Assembly (NCBI GenBank): GCA_038065335.1
Contig: JBBTRD010000016.1
Span: forward strand, 1 to 11,032
Direction of reading: 5' to 3'
DNA: 11,032 nucleotides
Origin: 2-01-FULL-41-21 sp038065335
Lineage (GTDB): Bacteria > Patescibacteriota > Minisyncoccia > 2-02-FULL-40-12 > GWA2-44-9
Shown here: piece after piece, positions 6,323 to 11,032 of the stretch
Layout: every line of letters starts with the position of its first letter
Position numbering within the stretch: position 1 is the stretch's first letter
The notes under the pieces: model-generated
Told to the model about the DNA's origin: nothing
What the model saw: only the letters and a program-made list of their open reading frames with translations
Databases searched by the model: none
Made by a program: the position numbers and the translations under genes

Positions 6323-7393
6323 ATGGATTCTATGAATCGTCAAGTAAAAAATAAAATAGTTTATGTGGCCATGTCGGGAGGGGTGGATAGTTCCGTGGCC
6401 GCGGCCCTGTTAAAGAAACAGGGTTTTAACGTGATTGGTGTTTTTATGAAACAATGGTCTCCGACAGGGCACGATATGCCTTGTATTTGGAAACAGGAGC
6501 GGGAAGATGCGATGCGAGCGACCGTGGCTTTGGGTATTCCATTTAAAACGTGGGATTTTTCTAAAGAATATGGGAAAGAAGTGGTCTCGTATATGATTCG
6601 CGAATACCGAGCTGGCCGAACACCTAATCCCGATGTCATGTGTAACAAAGAAATAAAGTTCGGTTTATTTTTAAAACGAGCTTTAAAAGAGGGCGCCGAC
6701 TATATCGCCACCGGTCATTACGCTCAACGTAAAGGGTTACGTTTGTTTCAGGCAAAGGACCAGAATAAAGACCAATCTTATTTTTTATGGACGTTGACGC
6801 AAGAACAATTGAAATACTGTTTATTTCCGGTGGGGGATTTACTAAAGCCCGAAGTTCGGAAATTGGCTAAAAAATTTAAATTACCCAATCATGCCAAAAA
6901 AGACAGCCAAGGTGTGTGTTTTATCGGACAATTAGACATGAAAGAATTTTTGCTTACTTACATAAAACCAAAAAAAGGAAAGATTTTACTATCGAAAGGA
7001 CCCGCCTTCGCTAAAGCTTCGGCGAGGCAAGTCGGCACACACGATGGTGTTTATTACTACACAATTGGCCAGCGCCACGGATTAGATATTAAAGACGGCG
7101 CCGGGCCTTATTATGTCGTGGCTAAAGATATTAAAAAGAACATTATTTATGTCGGTCCGGACGTTCAAGTTGTGGCAAATAAAACCAAAATCAGAGAATT
7201 TAATTGGTTGAACAAACCCAATCCGCCTGTCCGTTTAGACGTGAAAGTTCGTTATCGAACAAAATCGGTCAAAGCTCGGATAGATACAAGGGGCACCCTT
7301 GTATTCGAAAATCCAGAACGCGCGGTTACTTCCGGTCAGTCAGCCGTGTTTTATCGAGGCCAAGAGTTAATTGGCGGGGGAATCATCCACTAA
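6323..7393 (+). CDS. mnmA: tRNA-specific 2-thiouridylase MnmA
   Basis: A 356-aa cytoplasmic enzyme that activates U34 of Lys, Glu and Gln tRNAs with ATP and transfers sulfur to give 2-thiouridine. Visible features: PP-loop SGGVDSS (18-24); NPDVMCNKEIKFG with catalytic Cys107; TGHYAQ (130-135); DQSYFLWTL (150-158), the usual tRNA/ATP-binding segment; and SQGVCFIG with the second catalytic Cys199. The C-terminal beta-barrel carries YTIGQRHGL (246-254). Length is normal for the family. Residues 227-236 (PAFAKASARQ) look like an in-frame palindromic insertion not expected in MnmA, placed in a loop between KGKILLSKG and VGTHDG. Start may be ATG 6323 or 6332 (Met4), since the -10 box directly abuts 6323. 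The 3' end overlaps gpmI by 27 bp, tail to tail. Confidence 0.97.
   Translation: MDSMNRQVKNKIVYVAMSGGVDSSVAAALLKKQGFNVIGVFMKQWSPTGHDMPCIWKQEREDAMRATVALGIPFKTWDFSKEYGKEVVSYMIREYRAGRTPNPDVMCNKEIKFGLFLKRALKEGADYIATGHYAQRKGLRLFQAKDQNKDQSYFLWTLTQEQLKYCLFPVGDLLKPEVRKLAKKFKLPNHAKKDSQGVCFIGQLDMKEFLLTYIKPKKGKILLSKGPAFAKASARQVGTHDGVYYYTIGQRHGLDIKDGAGPYYVVAKDIKKNIIYVGPDVQVVANKTKIREFNWLNKPNPPVRLDVKVRYRTKSVKARIDTRGTLVFENPERAVTSGQSAVFYRGQELIGGGIIH
7001..7028. repeat. mnmA: Short palindromic element inserted in mnmA
   Basis: The segment CCCGCCTTCG...CGGCGAGGC folds on itself: GCCTTCGC (7004-7011) pairs with GCGAGGC (7022-7028) with one bulged T, and CGCC (7003-7006) can alternatively pair with GGCG (7021-7024). 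It encodes about ten residues (227-236) extra to the MnmA family plan. It resembles Rickettsia-type palindromic elements in behaviour: short, self-complementary and frame-preserving. Confidence 0.55.
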
Positions 7394-8932
7394 ACTCAAA
7401 AGACTGGTGCCGGTCATTTCCGCGGGCGCGGGTATTTCTAATAATTCCAAAATCGTCGGCGCGACATCGGCCAGAAGACCGCTGGCTTGGCTTAGTGATT
7501 TAGTAAGTTCTTCAGTCGTGCGTTGACGTTGAAATTCACGGGCAATGAGATGAAACGGCACGGGGTTATCATTGTGTTTTGTTTCCGGAGCGCCCGTATT
7601 TTTATAAATCATTGATTCGGCGTTGCCATGATCGGCGGTAATGAGCATAATTCCGTCTTTCTCTAAAACTTTTTCTCTAATCAAATCGAGGGCGGTATCA
7701 ACGGCTCGTATGCCTTGAATAGTGGCTTCAAGATTGCCAAGATGAGCCAAGATATCACCGTTGGCAATATTAACGACATAAAAATCGTATTTATCTTGAT
7801 CTAGTTCCGTTACGATTTTGGTCGCGATATCACCCGCTTTCATTTCAGGGTGTTCTGTCGGATTTTTGAGAGATTCAATAAAGAAATCAACTTCGCCTTC
7901 ATAAGGTGCATTCCGAAGACCATTAAAAAAGAAAGTCGCGTGGGCATATTTTTCAGTTTCAGCGACATGAAGATGCTTCTTGCCGTTGGCGCTCAAAACT
8001 TCAGAAAGGCAATGGTTAATCAATGGTGGCGGAAACAGTACATGTAGAAGCGGTGAATCGGTGTATTGAGTCATCGAAGCGATATAAAGATTGGTTGGCA
8101 ATACGCGTGGAAATTTATCAAATGATTCGTCAGTGAAGGTTTGAACAATTTGACGCATTGAGTCTTCACGAAAATTAAAAAATACAATTGCATCATTTCC
8201 TTTAATTCTGCCCTCACTGACCATGGTCGCGGGAATGTCGCCGTCGTGTATGTTTTGACTATAATAATTCTCGAGTGTTTTAAACATGTCTTCACTGGCC
8301 GTACCCTTGCCTTGAACGAGTAAATTATAGGCAATTTCGGTTTTTTCCCAATTATTATTGCGGTCCATGGCGAAGTCTCGACCGATGACAGTGGCGAGGT
8401 GGTCTAATCCACCCTGGCCGGGCAGGCCGATTTGATCCGAAAGTTTTTTAAGAGTATCGCTTGCTTCTTTGAGACCCGAATCTCGGCCATCGGTAAAAAG
8501 ATGAATTTTGTATGGCAAATTATTATCTTTTGCGAATTTTATCAAAGCGATGAGGTGATTTAAGTGGGCGTGCACGGCCCCGGAAGTTAGGAGACCGACA
8601 ATATGAAGCGTGGTGTTGTTGGCCTGAATATGGCGAGCTGCTTCTTCGAGAATAGGGTTTTTAAAAAATTCGGCCGTGTCGATAGCTTTGTTGATGCGCG
8701 TTAAATACTGAAAAATAATTCGGCCGGCGCCAAGGGTTAAGTGGCCAACTTCGCTATTGCCTGATTCACCATAAGTCATGCCAATTGCCGGCCCCGAGGC
8801 CTGCAGGAGCATGGATGGATAATTCTGAAAAATATCATCCAAAATCGGCGTGCCCGCGTTGGCAATCGCATTGCCATTTGTATCTTTCGAATATCCCCAG
8901 CCATCTAAAATTGTCAGCACAATCGGTCGCAT
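7367..8932 (-). CDS. gpmI: 2,3-bisphosphoglycerate-independent phosphoglycerate mutase
   Basis: A 521-aa cytoplasmic glycolytic enzyme converting 3-phosphoglycerate to 2-phosphoglycerate through a phosphoserine intermediate, with two divalent metal ions (usually Mn). The alkaline-phosphatase-like core starts with LTILDGWG (Asp10, metal ligand) and carries the nucleophile Ser60 in SGNSEVGH (57-64). The phosphotransferase insert has LFTDGRD (145-151) and GRDFAMDRNNNWEK (184-197). The remaining metal ligands are Asp393 and His397 in NGDILAHLGN, Asp434-His435 in TADHGNAE, and His453 in TKHNDNPVPF. The HxxGH-like site reads DILAH rather than the commoner DMVGH, but the ligands are kept. Length matches the family. 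A -10 box lies 6 nt before the ATG, predicting a leaderless mRNA. It overlaps mnmA by 27 bp at the 3' end, with no terminator between them. Confidence 0.97.
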   Translation of the reverse strand: MRPIVLTILDGWGYSKDTNGNAIANAGTPILDDIFQNYPSMLLQASGPAIGMTYGESGNSEVGHLTLGAGRIIFQYLTRINKAIDTAEFFKNPILEEAARHIQANNTTLHIVGLLTSGAVHAHLNHLIALIKFAKDNNLPYKIHLFTDGRDSGLKEASDTLKKLSDQIGLPGQGGLDHLATVIGRDFAMDRNNNWEKTEIAYNLLVQGKGTASEDMFKTLENYYSQNIHDGDIPATMVSEGRIKGNDAIVFFNFREDSMRQIVQTFTDESFDKFPRVLPTNLYIASMTQYTDSPLLHVLFPPPLINHCLSEVLSANGKKHLHVAETEKYAHATFFFNGLRNAPYEGEVDFFIESLKNPTEHPEMKAGDIATKIVTELDQDKYDFYVVNIANGDILAHLGNLEATIQGIRAVDTALDLIREKVLEKDGIMLITADHGNAESMIYKNTGAPETKHNDNPVPFHLIAREFQRQRTTEELTKSLSQASGLLADVAPTILELLEIPAPAEMTGTSLLSLVDDSPAN

Positions 8933-8938
8933 GAATAC

Positions 8939-8947
8939 AGTATATCA
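8939..8947 (-). promoter_or_regulatory. Extended -10 promoter of gpmI
   Basis: On the minus strand the sequence is TGATATACT, an extended -10 nearly identical to the one at 101-109. Six nt (8938-8933) separate it from the ATG at 8932, so the mRNA should start at the start codon. The second copy of the G-rich repeat ends 6 nt upstream of the TG, at 8954. Confidence 0.6.
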
Positions 8948-8953
8948 GATTTT

Positions 8954-8976
8954 GCTCCCTCCACCCCAACCCCGAC
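8954..8976 (-). repeat. G-rich intergenic repeat, copy B
   Basis: Minus-strand copy of the repeat at 50-73: 20 identical bases (8973-8954), extended by GTCGGGG with one G fewer. It lies immediately upstream of the gpmI extended -10. Its GTGTCGGGG end also forms one arm of the hairpin at 8970-9004. Confidence 0.6.
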
Positions 8977-9004
8977 ACCAAAGAGCTCCGGCTCCGTGTC
9001 GGGG
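8970..9004. other. GC-rich hairpin upstream of gpmI
   Basis: CCCCGACAC (8970-8978) pairs with GTGTCGGGG (8996-9004). Inside, GAGC (8983-8986) pairs with GCTC (8991-8994) around TCCG. A competing pairing is possible between AAGAGC (8981-8986) and GCTCTT (9004-9009). On the plus strand it is followed by CTCTTGTTTT, which resembles a terminator, yet no plus-strand gene precedes it for 1.5 kb. It may insulate gpmI from the structured region before rny. Confidence 0.45.
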
Positions 9005-9029
9005 CTCTTGTTTTAAGCATCTAAAAAGA

Positions 9030-9247
9030 AGGCAGCTTTGCTTTGGTAATTTTTCTCACTCCGCAGACAAGGCATCTGATGCGAGATGGCCTGATAGATT
9101 CCAATAATCATAGGTCGAGCGCCAAAGCGAAGCTTTGGAGGCAAGCGAGGGTTACCTGTGATTATTGGTTTAATCTATCAGAGCTATTCTTGAGGAGGAT
9201 GACGCCGTCGAGGACCAGGGAGAAAAATTACTAAAGCAAAGCTGTCT
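9030..9247 (+). ncRNA. Candidate ~218-nt structured RNA (or MITE) upstream of rny
   Basis: The ends pair over 28 bp (9030-9057 with 9220-9247). Inside are a hairpin CATCT/AGATG (9073-9077/9084-9088), a second long helix (9091-9110 with 9159-9181, one 3-nt bulge TTT at 9169-9171) extended by TAGGT/ACCTG (9111-9115/9154-9158), and an apical hairpin CCAAAGC-GAA-GCTTTGG (9122-9138). The three imperfect pairs in the long helices (9032/9245, 9045/9232, 9111/9158) are all G-T, which pair as G-U in a plus-strand RNA but would be A-C mismatches on the minus strand. That favours a plus-strand RNA. I saw no RNase P, tmRNA or SRP signature; the rod-like outline recalls 6S RNA but is not diagnostic. A MITE with 28-bp inverted ends is the main alternative. 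No convincing promoter or U-tract was found. Confidence 0.45.
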
Positions 9248-9260
9248 ATAACCTAATTTG

Positions 9261-9339
9261 CCCAGTAATACAACAATGGCTTGCTCTCAGCTTTTAGTAT
9301 CTGTAAAAACAGATACTTTGCCATTGTTGATATACTGGG
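9261..9339. other. Long hairpin overlapping a promoter upstream of rny
   Basis: CCCAGTA (9261-9267) pairs with TACTGGG (9333-9339), then a symmetric ATA/ATA internal loop, then CAACAATGGC (9271-9280) with GCCATTGTTG (9320-9329). At the tip AGTATCTGT (9296-9304) pairs with ACAGATACT (9309-9317) around AAAA, leaving a 15-nt bulge on the 5' side. The right arm contains the extended -10 TGATATACT (9328-9336). It could be an operator-like palindrome, a small RNA, or a processing site. The following bases are not a U-tract, so a simple terminator is less likely. Confidence 0.5.
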
Positions 9340-9369
9340 TTTGCATAAAATCTTAATTTTCGGTATAGT
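9328..9369 (+). promoter_or_regulatory. Two candidate promoters for rny
   Basis: The upstream candidate is the extended -10 TGATATACT (9328-9336), the same nine bases used before gpmI. The downstream candidate is TTGCAT (9341-9346), 17 nt, TATAGT (9364-9369), which would start near 9376 and give a leader of about 58 nt. That leader contains a small hairpin: TAGAA(9396-9400)/TTCTA(9416-9420) and ACCA(9403-9406)/TGGT(9410-9413). If either is used, the 9030-9247 structure lies upstream of the rny mRNA and is not part of its leader. Confidence 0.45.
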
Positions 9370-9433
9370 AGGATTATATTTTCCTTAATATTAGCTAGAA
9401 GCACCAAAATGGTTTTTCTAACTCTATCAACCA

Positions 9434-10966
9434 ATGACTATAGTTTTATCAACGCTTGTGGCGGGAGTTTTGGGTATCCTCTTTGGCGGTCTAATTGGCT
9501 ACTTTGCTCGACAGTTTCTGGCCTCTAAAAAAGCCGCTAACGCGGAATCTCGGGCCCAACAAATTCTTAATGAAGGCAAATCGCAGGCCCAAGATATTAT
9601 TCTTGAGGCCAAAAACACGGCTTTAAAGACTCTCGAAGAATCAAAGAAGGAAGAAAAAGAACGTTCGGCTCAACTTTCGCGTATCGAAAGTTTGTTGACG
9701 CGTAAAGAAGACGAACTGGAACAAAAATCCAAAGGATTAGAGCAAGAAAAAGAACAACTTAAATCAAAAGCGGTTGAGGTTATCGCGCTGAAGACTCAAG
9801 TTGAAGAAACTCATGCTCGTCAGATTGTTGAATTAGAACGGGTGGCCGGTTTAACTCGTGAAACGGCCAAAACGGAATTAATCACAAAAATCGAAGAAGA
9901 TTCAAAAGATGAGCTTTATCGCAAGATTCACAAACTTGATCTCGACAATGAAGAAGAAATAGGAAAGAAGGCCCGCGAAATTGTGACTCTGGCCGTTCAA
10001 CGTTATTCTGGTTCCCACATTTCTGATTCGATGACTACGGTGGTGAATCTGCCGTCCGACGAAGTAAAGGGTAAAATCATCGGCAAAGAAGGCCGGAACA
10101 TCAAGGCCATTGAACGATTGACGGGCGTGGATATAATTATTGATGACACACCCGAGGCCTTGGTTATTTCTGGTTTTGATCCGGTCCGGCGCCAAATTGC
10201 TCGGATTGCCATTGAAAAATTAATCGCTGATGGCCGGATTCATCCCGCTAAAATTGAAGAAGAAGTGGAAAAAGCGAAAGATGAGATGAACGCCAAAATC
10301 AAGGAAGAAGGGGAAGCGGCCTTGTTTGAAACTGGCGTGGGCCCTGTTGATCCAAAATTGACGCATCTGCTGGGTCGTTTGGCTTTCCGAACTAGTTTTG
10401 GGCAAAATATTTTGCGTCATTCCGTGGAGATGACTCACATTGCTGGTATGTTGGCTTCAGAATTAGGCGCGGATGTCTCTCTCGCCAAGAAAGGCGCTTT
10501 GTTCCACGATATCGGCAAAGCTCTTGATCATGAAGTCCAAGGCACTCATGTGGAAATCGGCCGAAAGGTTCTGCAAAAATTCAATATGGATTTGCGGGTG
10601 ATTCAAGCCATGGAAGCGCATCACGACGAATACCCTTACGCGATTTTAGAAGCGCGAATTGTGCAAGCGGCCGACGCTATTTCCGGCGCTCGGCCCGGCG
10701 CCCGCAAGGACACCGTTGAAGTTTATTTGAAACGCTTAGAAGAATTAGAGCGCATCGCCACCAGTTTTGAAGGCGTTGAAAAATCATATGCCATTCAAGC
10801 GGGACGGGAGTTGCGTATCTTTGTCACTCCAACTCGCATTGACGATTTGGGCGCTATCAAACTCGCTAAAGACGTGGCTCGCAAAATCGAAGAAGAAATG
10901 AAATATCCCGGCGAAATTAGAGTAAATGTTATTCGGGAGACGCGCGCTCTCGAATATGCTCGTTAA
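9434..10966 (+). CDS. rny: Ribonuclease Y
   Basis: A 510-aa membrane-anchored endoribonuclease that starts mRNA decay and processes structured RNAs. In order: an N-terminal membrane helix (about 3-24), a long charged coiled coil (about 33-180), a KH RNA-binding domain (about 202-265) with the GKEG loop at 217-220, and an HD phosphohydrolase domain (about 325-420). HD metal-site residues are visible as His329 in LRHSVEM, His358-Asp359 in LFHDIGKA, His396/His397 in AHHDEYPY and Asp414 in AADAIS. The C-terminal domain ends RETRALEYAR, as is usual. Length is typical. The start gives the expected N-terminus, but no Shine-Dalgarno precedes it. It is transcribed away from gpmI, behind about 500 bp of structured non-coding DNA. 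TAA is followed by TTTTTT, without a convincing stem. Confidence 0.98.
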   Translation: MTIVLSTLVAGVLGILFGGLIGYFARQFLASKKAANAESRAQQILNEGKSQAQDIILEAKNTALKTLEESKKEEKERSAQLSRIESLLTRKEDELEQKSKGLEQEKEQLKSKAVEVIALKTQVEETHARQIVELERVAGLTRETAKTELITKIEEDSKDELYRKIHKLDLDNEEEIGKKAREIVTLAVQRYSGSHISDSMTTVVNLPSDEVKGKIIGKEGRNIKAIERLTGVDIIIDDTPEALVISGFDPVRRQIARIAIEKLIADGRIHPAKIEEEVEKAKDEMNAKIKEEGEAALFETGVGPVDPKLTHLLGRLAFRTSFGQNILRHSVEMTHIAGMLASELGADVSLAKKGALFHDIGKALDHEVQGTHVEIGRKVLQKFNMDLRVIQAMEAHHDEYPYAILEARIVQAADAISGARPGARKDTVEVYLKRLEELERIATSFEGVEKSYAIQAGRELRIFVTPTRIDDLGAIKLAKDVARKIEEEMKYPGEIRVNVIRETRALEYAR

Positions 10967-11032
10967 TTTTTTCGTAACCATTCCTCGTCCGCCAGACCCC
11001 TTCAAAATCTGCTCGGAGCAGGAACAAAAGAG

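Noticed and set aside
8835..9234. Short ORFs on both strands over the gpmI start and the 9030-9247 structure
   Set aside because: They are low-complexity shadows of gpmI or of paired non-coding sequence, with no recognisable domain.
9030..9247. RNase P RNA, tmRNA or SRP RNA
   Set aside because: I found no GAGGAAAGTCC-type RNase P core, no tRNA-like end with CCA, and no SRP GGAAG-type loop.
10967..11032. Possible partial gene or terminator at the right edge
   Set aside because: All minus-strand frames are short or lack protein character. The palindrome CTGCTCGGAGCAG (11009-11021) has a 5-6 bp stem without a plus-strand U-tract. The TTTTTT after the rny stop lacks a good stem.
1..11032. CRISPR array, transposase or toxin-antitoxin genes
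   Set aside because: No regularly spaced repeats, no transposase motifs and no paired small ORFs with family features were seen.

Overview
The window looks like chromosome of a Patescibacteria (Candidate Phyla Radiation) bacterium, probably Parcubacteria-like. This rests on several features together: a C-terminal VirB2/T4SS-pilin-type membrane module of the kind common in that group; a small two-function sugar-phosphate isomerase in place of a classical Pgi; dense packing with overlapping convergent genes; almost no Shine-Dalgarno sequences; and short palindromes inserted in frame within coding sequence. The lineage call is inference from gene content, since no rRNA is present. The standard genetic code fits all seven genes.

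Layout. 1-228: non-coding, with a terminator-like hairpin, a G-rich repeat copy, a strong extended -10 promoter and a ~110-bp element with 15-bp inverted ends that finishes on the start codon of the first gene. 229-1176 (+): phosphoglucose/phosphomannose isomerase. 1173-3524 (-): a large secreted protein joining a glycoside-hydrolase-like barrel, a beta-propeller-like region and a two-helix pilin-type membrane module. 3525-3598: a 74-bp divergent promoter region. 3599-4930 and 4935-6287 (+): two tandem exported lytic-transglycosylase-like proteins. 6323-7393 (+): mnmA. 7367-8932 (-): gpmI, overlapping the end of mnmA by 27 bp. 8933-9433: about 500 bp without a gene but full of structure, namely a second G-rich repeat copy, a GC-rich hairpin, a ~218-nt element that folds into a long branched RNA-like structure, and a 79-bp hairpin overlapping a promoter. 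9434-10966 (+): rny. 10967-11032: no gene seen.

How the parts fit. The isomerase and gpmI are core sugar-phosphate and glycolysis enzymes, mnmA is tRNA modification, and rny is the membrane-anchored mRNA decay nuclease. The central block (1173-6287) is an envelope module: two peptidoglycan-cleaving enzymes divergently transcribed from a surface glycan-active protein with a pilin-like anchor. The most interesting points are the structured intergenic region before rny, the inverted-repeat element that appears to have duplicated and masked the isomerase start codon, the palindromes inserted in frame in two proteins, the glycosidase-propeller-pilin fusion, and -10 boxes placed so close to start codons that leaderless mRNAs are predicted.
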